64,000 bases of DNA from Areca catechu (lineage: Eukaryota; Streptophyta; Magnoliopsida; Arecales; Arecaceae): positions 44,101,088 to 44,165,087 of the forward strand of contig CM038040.1 of the NCBI GenBank assembly GCA_021397845.1, written 5' to 3'. Positions 34,601 through 46,600 of this stretch are shown here, one piece after another. A program made the position numbers and the translations under genes. The notes under the pieces are model-generated. The model was not told where the DNA came from. It did not search any database and saw only the letters and a list, made by a program, of their open reading frames with translations. Every line of letters starts with the position of its first letter. Within the stretch, counting starts at the first letter, position 1.

Positions 34601-37600
34601 ACCAACTCGGAAGTTGCTCCTATCCGGGAGTTGTTGGAGGAGAGGAACCTCCATCGAGCGGGAATCAGTAAATTTCCCTCACTAGGTATAGCAGTGAAAA
34701 TTTCTGCTCCTCTACTTTAGGTTTCATTGTAGTTCATTTAACTGAGGTGATCCCCTTTACCTGCAGGTGGTGGGATGAAGCGCAATTTGAGCTGGCTTCG
34801 CCAGACTTCGAAGAGGAGGGTTGCACAGGCCCCTTCCACCAGGTTTGCATCTCGGAAGAAAGCTCGGAGAGATGGTCCCGAAGGGGACCAAAGCACTTCG
34901 TCCTCCCTAGGCGCCTCAGGAGAAAATGCAGCGGCTGCGGAAGGGGTTCCAGTGAGGCCCTGTCCAATCAAGACTCCAGCGGCGGTCGCCTCCCCAGTCG
35001 ACACAACGGGGGGCCCGCCTCAAGGAGTGGATGTGCTGCCGGTTTGCCCCTCTGCTGCCGATAAGGGCAAAGCGTGGCAAGTCGAAGGAGAGTCCGTCTA
35101 CGGAGCTTCTTCAGCCGGAGGCCGTTCGACGAACCCTTCGGAGCTCCCGCCTATGGGAGAGCTGCTGGTTCCGGAGGAAGCCAGACAGGCGTTGAAGGAT
35201 ATGATACAGCCCCACAACCTAGCAATTCTCCGGAACCGGAGCTTTCTCAAGGTGTCTGATTCCGGCTTCGCTGCCCTGCAACAGGTATGACTATCACCGC
35301 TTCCTTCGCCTTGAGAGTTATTTGACCCTCGATTCTTCTTTTTGGATGTAGTTGGTCTATGACTTCACCTTCATGGAGGAAGGCCTGGAGAATGTGGACA
35401 GCCTCATCTACGACCTCAAGGAGGAGCTTCAGACTGCTAGGGCTGCCAGGGAAGTAGCCGAAGAGCTGAAGCAATCCATGGAGGACCGTCTTGTCCGGGT
35501 AACTGATGAAGTTCGTGACCTGAAGGGCGAACTGAAGAGCACCCACTCGAGGATAGCGGGACAAGAGGCAGGGTAGAATAGGAGCAGGAAGCAAGTTGAA
35601 TCCCTAGAGCGGACTGCCAGGGAGAATCAGGAGAGGATGGAGAACCTGTCCAAGGTGGCGGAGGAGACTTCTAGGAGGGCCAAAAAGGCGATCCTGGAAT
35701 TCGAAGCTGCTAAGAGGGAGGCCGAAGCCGCCAAGAGGGAGTCCGAAGCTTTGAGGAAGCAAATAGGCAATATCGTGGCTGACTTCAAGATGTCTTCGCA
35801 ATTTCAGACAGAGATTGATGAAGCATCATTGTATGTCTACCAGCACGGTTTCAACAACGGGCTTTCCAAGATAAAGGAGACCCTTACCTCGACCTTTCGA
35901 TGATCCCCTCCTACAACATAATTGGAGAGGAAGGAGAAGAAGCAAAGGCCGAAGCCGCAGGGGAGGTCGAGGAGTCGCCATGTTTGGCGGAGGAGGCTGC
36001 TATCCCAGTCGAAAATCCGGAGGTGATCCCAGCTTTGATCTCGACCCAGGAGGCGACTCAGGTTGGAGAAGTCCAGGCTGAAGGTTCTCCCATCCCGGCC
36101 CAGATTGATGAGATCCTCTCCAAGCAAGTTGACAAGTTGCTCCAGTCCTGTGGTGTGGAGCCTTCTCCTGTTGATGTAGAGTGACCTGGATCACTCTGAA
36201 TGTATTTTCTTCCTTTCTTACTCGTATTGCCAATGAACTTTGTATTGCAATTTTCCTAGAATTTGGAATGAATTCTCCTTTCTTTACATATGTATTGTTG
36301 TGCCTCATGTGTAGCCTGAAACGGTTCTATCATTTCTTCTTTTGCCTAGTCGAACAATAGCCTCTGAAGGCCGTCCAGTCGATAAGAGCCGGTTTTACCG
36401 TTCTCTTTTCTGCTTAGTTGAATAGTCGTGGCCGAAGGCCGTTCAGTCGGTGAGGACGAACCCTTGAACGGACCAAAACTCCATTGCGTTGCCCTTCTTC
36501 GGATGTTGAGCTTGTCCGTTGGGGCGGACAGGAGTTATCTCCCCGCCAATCAATAATTAGGGGAATTTGATTAGGATCGTCGTTGTCCACATGGCACGTT
36601 GAAATTTGTACAGTCGTAATCTCTTGCACCTTATGAGCCGCCGAGCCTCTTTTTCCTAAAAAGAGACCATTAATGATTCCGTCGCATGATGCGGATTTCT
36701 CCAGATTCGAAGTGATGGTGGTTGCGGTCCTGGGGATGGCTTCCAAGAGACTTTCTGGTTCTCGAAGCGTCACCCGGACACGTGGCGCCTTCTCATACGG
36801 CCGGGAAGGACATGGGACGCCCCTCCCCGCAGTCAGTCGTGGGCGCAGGGTTTCTATAAATAGGACCCTGCCCTTGCTGTCGTAGGCCATCATTTCTGTT
36901 GGTGTCTTCCTTCTATTAGCCATGAGGTTCAGCACTTCTGAGCTCCATCGTGCAGCGAAGAGGAGGGCTATTGACCCCAAGAGGAAGAAAGTCCGGAGTC
37001 ATCTGGGCCTGTAGGCGAAAAGGAGGAGCCTCTGGTGGACCGTCTCGAGAAGAAGGTCCGCCTTCTGGAGGCTCAGTTGAGGGAGGCCCGAGCCCAAGTC
37101 ACGGTGGCGACTACAGCGACGGAGGAGGTGAAGAAGGAGGCGACGGATGCCGTTGCAAACTTCAAAACTTCTGCCTCATTCAACGATGAGCTCATCGGGG
37201 TGGCCCTGGACTCCTTTCACTAGGGATTTTGGGAGTGCCAGAGGAAAGCCTCCAAGTTTTATGACTTGAAGGGCTTGGATAATATCAAACCCTCCGTTCC
37301 CTTCCCCGGCCACGAATTCGATTCTGACTCCGATGAGGGGTCGGACTCGAGTTCGGACGGGAACCCCGGGGGCCCTTCGTCGTCCCATCTGGTCTCTCCC
37401 CGACGGTACGGGAAAAACCCGTCGGGGAGTTAATGCAAATTTCCTAACCTTGCTATTGCTGCTGCTGCTGCTTTTTTTTTTTTTTTGTATCTCTCTTTAG
37501 GAGAGTTTCTTTTCTTTTTCTTACTCTCTTTTTAGGAGAGTTTCTTCCTTTCTTTTCTCTTTTTCTTTTCTTTTTGTAAAAAATTGAAAGAAATGAAAGA

Positions 37601-40600
37601 TCTTTTCTTTTACCTCTTCTCGTGTATTTTCTGCGATGTGTTGCATCACGATTTGTCCATAATGTAGACTCCGTAAACCACTTGCAGTTTGTAGGGAAGA
37701 AGTAGGATCCGTTGGACCGCTCTGAGAGTGTTTGTTGTTGACAAAGAGGACAACAGTGATCCTTTTAGGCACGTGTTCGGATTTTCCGTAGGATAGGGTG
37801 TTTACACCATCCCTGTGCACTTTCTGTCGTGATTAAGGTAGGCTGTTCAGGCCCGTCTTAGCGCGTGTTCGGATTCACCGTAGGGTAGGTTACAAAAACC
37901 ATCCCTGCGCCTTTGATCTTTTTGGTGGCTTGGTTAGGCCATCCATTGCGCTCGTTGGGCATACCGATAAGGTGAGTGGATCAGACTCTCCTTTACGCAG
38001 TTGACCGATTTTTCAGATCGGGTCATTTGGGCTGTTGTCGTTCAGTCGATGCAACTAGCCATTTTGAGTTGAGTAGGGTTGAGGAGCTTTGCACAGGAGT
38101 TTTTTGGAACTTTTTCATTGATAGTATTTGCGAAGGTTTTGTACATTCCATGGCCGGGATAGGGTCTTCTCCTCCAGGATCTTGAGTCGATATGTCCCTG
38201 ATCGAATGACTTCTTCGACTTGATATGGGCCTTCCCAGTTGGGGGAGAGTTTACCTTGTTCCGTTGGCCTAGACACCTCTACTCTTCGCAATACCATGTT
38301 CCCCGTGCGGAAAGTTTGCTCCTTCACCCTTGTGTTGTAGTACTTTGCGACCTTTTGCTGGTATGCCGCCATTCTTATCTGAGCCTGTAGCCTGGTGCTT
38401 GATAGCAAATCCAGATCAATCCTTCTGCGATCGGAATTCTCAGGCTCTTCATAGTTGTCAATTTTCAGGGACTGTAGGGAGACTTCGATAGGTAGCACGG
38501 CTTCGATACCGTAGGCTAGGTTGAACGGAGATTCACCGGTGGCTGTTCTTGAGGTAGTTCGGTACGCCCAAAGAACAGAGGTCAGTTCTTCGGCCCAAAG
38601 CCCTTTGGCGGCGTCCAACCTTGTCTTTAGGCCATGGAGGATGGTCCGGTTGGTGACTTCGGCTTCTCCGTTGGACTGTGGATGAGCAACGGATGTTAGC
38701 CGATGCTGGATGTGGTACCGAGCACATAAGTCCTTGAACTTCGGATTGTCGAATTGTCTCCCATTGTCCGTGATGATGACGTGTGGGATACCGTACCTGA
38801 AGATGATGGAATTTTTCACAAAACTTTCCACCTTATCCTCTGTGATTTGGGCCAATGGTTCGGCTTCCACCCATTTCGTGAAATAGTCGATGGCCACTAG
38901 GAGAAACTTCCTTTGCCCTGATGTTGGTGGGAACGGGCCAAGAATGTCCATCCCCCACTGGGCAAAGGGCCATGGGGCTGCCTACTGAGTCAGGTGACTC
39001 GCATGTTGTTTCTACACATTGGCATACCTCTGGCATTGGTCGCACTTCCGCACGAAATCAGCTGAATCCTTCTGGATGGAGGGTCAGTAATACCCTTGTC
39101 AAATAATCTTGTATGCTAGAGATTTGCCTCCCAAGTGATCCCCACATATGCCCTCGTGGACCTCTCTCAATGCATAATCTGCATTGCTGGGTCCGAGGCA
39201 TTTTAGCAGTAGTTGGGAAAACGATCTCTTGTAGAGGGTTCCGTCTAAGATGACGTATTGAGACGCGATCCAGCGGATCTTCTTGGCCTCTGCCTTATCT
39301 TCAGGCAGTTCTCCTTCATTCAGGAATCTGATGATGAGATCCATCCAGCTTGGCTCAGTATCAATCTGGCGCACCTCTGCAGCCTCTTCGGCAATGCTTG
39401 GAGTTTCAAGATGTTCAACAAAGGTGCACCCGAGAGACTCTGATGCTGTAGTTGCCAGTCGAGATAGTGCATCCGCCTGGAAGTTCTCTGATCGGGGAAC
39501 ATGAATAATTTCAAAATGTTCCAGTTGGGAGGATAAAGCCTGAACCTTCTCCAGGTATTGCACCATGGTTGGATCTTTGGCTGCATACTCTCCATTGACT
39601 TGATTCACAACCAGTTGATAATTGGAGAAGGTTCGGAGTTGCCGGACTCCCAGATCTTTGGCAATCCGAAGTCCGGTGAGTAGGGCCTCATATTCGGCCT
39701 GATTATTGGAGGCGTAGAAGGAGAAACGGAGTGCATACTCTATAATCTGGCCGTCAGGTTCGGCCAACATGAGTCCAGCCCCGCACCCGGTAGCGTTGGA
39801 AGCTCCGTCCACATGAAGCACCCAAACATACTTCATCTCCTTCGGGGTTTCTTCTTCATCCAAAGAGGCTTCATCTTCGGACTTCCAGGTGCACTCGGCC
39901 AGAAAATCGGAGAGCACCTGGGCCTTCATAGCTGCTCGGGGCTGGAAGCTAATGTCAAATTCACTTAGCTTCACAGCCCACTTGGCTATCCTTCCAGAAA
40001 TGTCCGAAGATCGGAGAACGGCCTTGAGAGGTTGATCAGTCAGCACCACGATAGCATGGGCCTGGAAATATGGTCGTAGTCGCTTTGCGGCAATCACTAA
40101 AGAGTATATCAGCTTCTGCATCCTTGCATATCGCGTTTCTGCATCATGCAGGATCTTGCTGATGTAGTAAATCGGCTTGTGGGACCCATCTTCTTCCTTC
40201 CGGACAAGAACCGAACTCACTGCTTCGTCTGAAGCAAAGAGGTACAGGTAGAGGACCTCGCCTTCTTTTGGCTTGGAGAGTAATGACGGGGTCTCCAAAT
40301 ACTTCTTCAATTCCTTAAAGACAACGCGACAGTCTTCGGACCATTCGAAGCCCTTTGATTGCCGAAGTACCTTGAAGAACGGAAGACATTTCTCGGCTGA
40401 CCAAGAGATAAATCTGCTTAGGGAGGCAATCCTCCCTGTCAACTGTTGGACTTCCTTTTTACAGGAGGGATGTCTCATATCCTTCAAGGCCTGAATCTTC
40501 TCGGGGTTGGCCTCAATCCCTCGTTTGGTGACAAGGAAGTCCAGGAATTTACCCGACGTGACCCCGAAGGCGCACTTCGCTAGGTTTAACTTCATGTGGT

Positions 40601-43600
40601 AGCGCCGGAGAGCGTTGAATGACTCCTCCAAGTCGCGGATGTAGTCTCTCGATGAAGACTCTTGACGATCATGTCGTCAACATAGGCCTTTATATTTCTT
40701 CCCAGTTGCTTTTTAAACACCTTATTGATGAATCTTTGAAATGTTGCTCCGGCATTCTTGAGGCCGAACGGCATCATCTTGTAGCAGTAGAGACCTTTGT
40801 CAGTGATAAATATCGTCTTCTCCTTATCTTACAGATCCATTCTGATCTGGTTGTAGCCGGAGAAGGCGTCCATAAAGCTCAGCAACTGGTGACCGGCGGT
40901 AGCGTCGACCAGTTGATCAATCTTTGAGAGAGGGAAGCTATCTTTTGGGCAAGCCTTGTTGAGGTCTGTATAGTCGATGCAGATTCTCCACTTACCGCTA
41001 GCTTTCTTCACCATTACCACATTGGCCAACCACTTGGGGTAGCGGGCCTCTCTGATGAACCCTGCCTTGAGGAGCTTGCCAACCTCTTCATCAACAGCTT
41101 GCTATCTTTCGGGGGCGAAGCTCCTCTTCTTCTGTTGCACCGACTTGTACCCAGGGGTTACTTCCAGCCGATGAGCAATCACTTCGGCGGGAATCCCGGG
41201 CATGTCCGAAGCCAACCAGGCGAAGATATCGGCGTTGTCCCTGAGGAAACGGATCAGCTTCGTTCTGGTTTCCTCATCAAGGGCGCTCCCGATTTGCACA
41301 ACTCTGAAGGGATCTTCCTCTTTCAAAGGTATCGAGATGGTCCTCTTCATGGGTTCACCAAGATTTGTGGTTGAATCCCTCGGATCCAGCTGATCCGGAG
41401 TAGTCGAATCCTTGAAATGCCTGTCTTCAATCATTAGACATTGCCATGTCGTCCTCTGGTTCCCTCTAACTTCTCCAACACCATTCTTGGTGGGGAAGCG
41501 TACCAAGAGGTAGTTAGAGGAGATCACGGTCCGGAACCTGTTCAAGGCGGGCCTCCCTAGAATAATGTTGTATGCAGAGGGGATCTGGACCACCGTGAAG
41601 TTGATCGGCAATGTCTTTTGTCGAGGCTCGGAGCCGAGGGTTACAGGCAACACTATCTCCCCTTCGGCATAAACTTGGTTGCCCCCAAAACCGGAGAGTG
41701 GTATGGGGGATCTTTGCAATTGATGTCTAGGTAAACACATTTTGGAGAATGCATCGTACATCAAGACATCAGTCGAACTTTCATTATCAATAATAACTCT
41801 CTGTACATCATAATTAGCCACTACGGCCGAAATTACAAGAGGGTCGTCATGCGGGAGCCGAACTCCGGCAAGGTCGTCGTCGGAGAAGAGGATGGAGTTG
41901 TTATCTTTCAGTCGCTTTGAAGCTTCATCTTCATCCCTTCTCCAATTGGTGGGCCGGTGTATCATCCCTACACCTCCGTTGGTGGGCCTTTAATTTGGCA
42001 ATTCGGCCTCTTCGGGAGGTGGCTGGGGAACAGTTGCTTCCGACCGGGGTCCCTGACGACCGATGTACCGTCCCAGGTATCCTCTCTTGATGAGATCCTC
42101 GATCGCATCCCTCAGCTGGATGCATTCTTCTGTGTTGTGGTCGTGATCTCGGTGAAATCGGCAGAATTTGTTCCTGTTCCTTGCAGAAGAGGAGGCCTTC
42201 ATGGGACGGGGCCGTTAGAGATAGTTTTCTTTTTCTATCTCCATAAGGATCTTCTCTGAGGGAGGTTGAGGGGGGTGTAGGAGTCGAATCTTCCTCCCAA
42301 TGCTCTGGGCTTGGGAGGGCTTCTCCAGCGGTCTGCATATCTGCCGCCGTTGTTATTGGAAGTTTGGGGGCCTTGCCCCCTGTTATTCTTCTTTTTTGAA
42401 GGGGGTTTTCCTTCAATCAAACGTCGATTCGCCGCCTGCTCTTCAACATCGACGTATTTCTGAGCCCTTGATAGGAGCTCAGCATGGCTTTTAGGGAACT
42501 TCTTGTCCAGGAAAAAAGTAAGCCTGGAGGTTCGAAGCCCCTTCTTCAGTGCTGACATGGCCACGTGCTTGTTGAGATCGGGGATCTCAAGCGTGGCCGT
42601 ATTGAACCTGAAAATGTAATCTCTCAGGCTCTCTCCTTCATTTTGGTGGAGGAAGAGTGTGTCCGTATTTCGAGGAGTCTTGCGGCAGGTCCTGAAATGC
42701 AAGACAAACAATTTTTCTAACTCGGAAAAGGAATCGATGGTACCTGGGCGCAGGCTCGAGTACCACATCCGAGCGAACTTCTTCAAGGTAGCCGGGAACG
42801 CCAAACAGTACATTGCGTCCGAAGTTCCTTGGATCATCATATGGGCTTTGAAGCTGTCCAAATGGTCGAGGGGGTCGGAGGTGCCGTCGTAGGGTTCTAT
42901 CTGGGGAACCCTGAAGTGCCGAGGAATGTCCTCAGCCATGATGCGATTGGTGTAGGGTGGGCGTAGATCACCCACAATCAAGTCCTCAGGATCTCTCTGA
43001 TCCCGCATTCTCTGTTCTCGCGCCCTTGCCATCTCTGATTCGATGACTCTGAACCTCTCGTCATAATCGGGAGTCTGCTTGGGCGCTCTCTCCACCGGAG
43101 TGGAGTCTTCGGAGGAGGAGAAGGAAGTTTGCCTAGGCCTTTTCCCTTTTTGTAGGGAATCGGCAGACCTAAGCAGTCTCGAAATTCGACCTTCGGGAGA
43201 GGGCCGAGAACGGGGGGAGGGATGCGCTGAATCCTCCCGTGGTGCTCTCCTTCTTCGGGATCGAGAGCTATGTCTAGAAACAGCCGGTGGGTTTGCCACC
43301 GGAAAGGCTCTGTCTTGAAACTCTTGAATCATGGCCGTCAGGTTGGCGTCCTGGTTCATAAGAGCTTCGAACTGCTGTGCTCCCACAACAATCGTGGGAG
43401 GTGGAACATCGTTCTCCTCCGGGGGTGCACCCCCCTGAGACGGAGCACGACTCCGGCTTGTAGAAGCATTTTGAGCTTTTTCTCTTGCCATCAAAAAATT
43501 CTTTTTTTCTTCCCCTTGTTTGGAAGGGAGCTTAACAAATGTTAATAATACGCCCCCATTCCTGGCGCGCCAATCTGTTGGCGTGGAGTCCCTGGATCGG

Positions 43601-46600
43601 CCGGTCGGAGCCGCTGCGTCGCAGGACCGCTCCCTGGTTCACCTGCAAAACAGGTCCCTTGCCGGAGTTGTTCCGGCGGAGGACACTCCGATGCCTAAGT
43701 CAATGGCGGATTCCAGCCACAGAATGGGAAAGATGTCGAGAGTGGAAGAGAAAAAGAGTTCTTGGAGATTGAAAGTGTATGTGTGCGAGATTGTTCACCC
43801 GTACCTCTCGAGCCATCATCTTATCCATATTTAAAAGATGGCCTCCGGTCTGTGGCCTGCTCTTTTCCCGGAAATCATGGGAAGCCAATCTCTCCCATGA
43901 TTGGCGATCGTGGGTTGTCAATGAGCGGTTCCGACCAGATCGGAGGCATAACTGCAGGAATTGCGCGCCATGATCATGGCATGATGAGTGTCGATTGTAA
44001 CCGTTGGTTACAGTTTCCTTTTTGGAACAGATTGTGGTTCAAGCTTCGGGTTTCCCCTTGCATGGGCCGAAGGCTTGGTATTTCCCTAGGCTGGAGATTA
44101 TGTCTACGGCGGGGATCGAAGTTCGTGTCTTCGAAGTGGATGAGTAGTTCAGACTTCGGCCGGGACCAAAGGTGCTACCCGAAGGACTGGCCTTCGGATG
44201 TTGTAGTTCGGTGTGAAGCCTTGAGTTGCTTGCAGTTGGCCTTCGCTTAGTCCAAAGTCCGTAGTCCGGAGAACCGGGGCTTCGATAAGTCGAACCGAAG
44301 CCTAGTTCGTAGCTGAACCAGGATATCCCAACAATTCCATTAGCTAAGCAAGAACTACTCTAGATCTCAAACTTGCTTCCAACACCTACCCTATGTCCAC
44401 CAGCGAACTACCTTTACCAGCCAAATCCAAGTCATCCCAAGTGTCACCATCTTTATCTTGTATTGTTAGAATGTATCTCATTAGCAAGGAACCATTCCAG
44501 ACCTGGAATTATTGTGGGAGAGTTTGGGTCCAACCGAATGCATTCAATACATACATACATATATATACATACATATACATGTACACATACATACATACAT
44601 ATACATGTACACATACATATATATGTATGTATGTGTACATGTATATGTATACATGTACGTATTTATATACCTGTACGTATTTATATACATGTACGTATTT
44701 ATATACATGTACGTATTTTATACATGTACGTATTTATGTATATATGTATATATGTATATATGTATATATGTATATATGTATATATGTGTATATATGTATA
44801 TATGTGTATATATGTATATATGTGTATATATGTATATATGTATACATACATACATACATATGTATACATGTACGTATTTATATACATGTACGTATTTATA
44901 TACATGTACGTATTTATATACATGTATATGTATATATGTATATATGTATATATATATATATGTATATGTATATATGTATATATGTATATATATGTATATG
45001 TATATATGTATATATGTATATATGTATATATGTATATATATATATATGTATATATGTATATATATATACATATGTATATATATATATATTGTAGGACAAC
45101 AATCAACAACAGGCCAGCAGCAAGACAGATGTTGGACACCCTGAATTTTGGGTAGATGTGCAATGTTTAACTATTTAATTCATTTAACTTGGTTTAATTT
45201 ATTACAGATCCGGTTAGATTATATATTTAATAAAATGAATAAGTTGGGATCTAGATTTTTGATCCATTTATTAAATAGATTAAATTTAGGTTGATGGGTA
45301 TCTGATCTATCTTGCATCACATTTGATCCATGTTCCGATTGCCAGGATGAGAACGAGGGAAATGCTTTTTTTTTTTTTTAATGTCTCACAGGAATGGGGC
45401 CCATGTGAATAATTTGTCTCGTACCTTACCTTGCTATTAAAAATTTCCAAAGCCCGGTTTTCCGTTTGCTTTCTTGCTTACCAACCTGTGGGCGTGTTTT
45501 CCACGAGCCCTTCCAAAACAACACAAACAAAACCAGACGGGAAGGTAAAATATAATATTTAATTATTAAAAAATAATAAAAAATAATAATTAAATACAGT
45601 TAGTTTCATATATTTATAACTTTTATATCATTATCACTTTTTATTTTCAACGATGGCACATTTTCCACACCATTCAGTGAGAGCGTTCTTATTTCTGAAA
45701 CAAACAAACAAAAAAAAATATCAACTCATACTCTATTTAAAGATCTTAATCGAAAAAAAATCATGAAATCCATTCCTGTAAAAAAAGACAAAACAGATAA
45801 AAACCTTGATTTTACAGAACCTACAAGATAAATTTGTAAAAAAAATTTCATATCAAGATTTTATGGATGCATCAAAATAATAATTTAAAGTTGAAGGAAT
45901 GTTTGTGCTAGCAGAATATCTCAGAATATATAAGTATATATTTTAGGATTAGATTTTTTCTTCATAAATTCTTTATTTCTATAATGATTATTTTGTAGTG
46001 GGATCTAGTTTATTTATAAACGAATTCTAACAAGCTCTCGATATCACATATCCAAGTTGAATTAATTAGGCCTATACCATGCTACCGTAACCATACCGAC
46101 CAATATAAAATGTGCATAAACTAAACACAACGTTCACTAATAATATGGGCTTATAAACATATCCATCATATAATCAACCCATTTTTAATAAATTAAAATT
46201 AAAAAATAATAATTAATGATAAAATTCTTACAAATCATCCTGGATCGAAGTAATCCAAATCTCCGTACTTCTCTCTACATCAAAATTCTAGAACAAAACA
46301 ACAACTAATACTGTAAAATGAAAAAAAAAAAAAAAGCTAAAAAGAACAGCAAAAAGATCGTTTTTGCTTTTTTCTTCTTTTTTTTTTCTTTTTTTTTTTT
46401 CCTTTTTTTTTGGGGGGGGGGGTGGGGAAACGCACGAACACCCATCCAGGATAAAGGAGAGAGGAGCAATTTAAAAGAAAAGGAAGCCAAAAGGACAAGG
46501 TAAAGGGAAGCGATATATACATAGGAGTGATATATAGAAGCATATAATTAATTACCTGGGGCGAAAGGGGGACTGGTTGGCGTGGGAGTAGGCGAGGTGG

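Larger units (their letters stand above)
33962..36184 (+). pseudogene. Spliced antisense gene in the Tat element, near-intact
   Basis: Runs opposite to gag-pol. Exon 1 (ATG at 33962 or 33980 to 34685) encodes a globular domain with PEEFPFVLPAPEER, FPLHPFFVKIFRLYQVVPAQ and SIRNIYGFLVMCSIANVEP, the pattern of the plant 'putative gypsy type transposon' domain (Transposase_28). Intron GTATAG...CTGCAG (34686-34766) joins in phase to exon 2 (34767-35284; KRRVAQ, serine/alanine-rich, then NRSFLKVSDSGFAALQQ). Intron GTATGA...ATGTAG (35285-35351) joins to exon 3, a long coiled coil (LVYDFTFMEEGLENVDSL onwards). One TAG (35574-35576) and one 1-base shift near 35900 interrupt it; an acidic tail ends at 36184. 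Function unknown; antisense extra ORFs are known in Tat-lineage elements. Confidence 0.8.
32700..44333 (-). mobile_element. Tat-like Ty3/gypsy retrotransposon, structurally complete
   Basis: 11.6 kb with two ~757-bp LTRs (32700-33456 and 43576-44333), primer site, gag, protease, RT, RNase H, integrase and TSD ATTCC. Placement in the Tat group rests on the DN.SS-type protease, the DGASN RNase H after the RT domain, the absence of a chromodomain, and a long region between integrase and 3' LTR. That 4.7-kb region carries two coding units on the opposite strand. Several stops and frameshifts inactivate gag-pol. It lies in intron 1 of the TSJT1-like gene, in sense with it. The LTRs differ by several percent by eye, so the insertion is not recent. 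Confidence 0.9.
23121..46555 (-). other. TSJT1-like intron 1, 23.4 kb, packed with retroelements
   Basis: Donor CCCAG|GTAATT at 46555 and acceptor TTGCAG at 23122-23121. The Arg codon is split AG|G across it and the protein joins exactly as in the family (SPFRP-R-SFAAKDD). It contains at least three retrotransposon bodies plus microsatellites. Chromovirus and Tat element lie in sense with the gene; the copia relic is antisense. Confidence 0.9.

Noticed and set aside
33962..34720. Host gene inside intron 1
   Set aside because: It lies between integrase and 3' LTR within the TSD-bounded Tat element and has a transposon-associated domain pattern, so it belongs to the element.
44393..45163. Tyr/Ile/Cys-rich open frames of up to 260 codons
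   Set aside because: Translation of the TATG/CATA microsatellite, open in nearly all frames.
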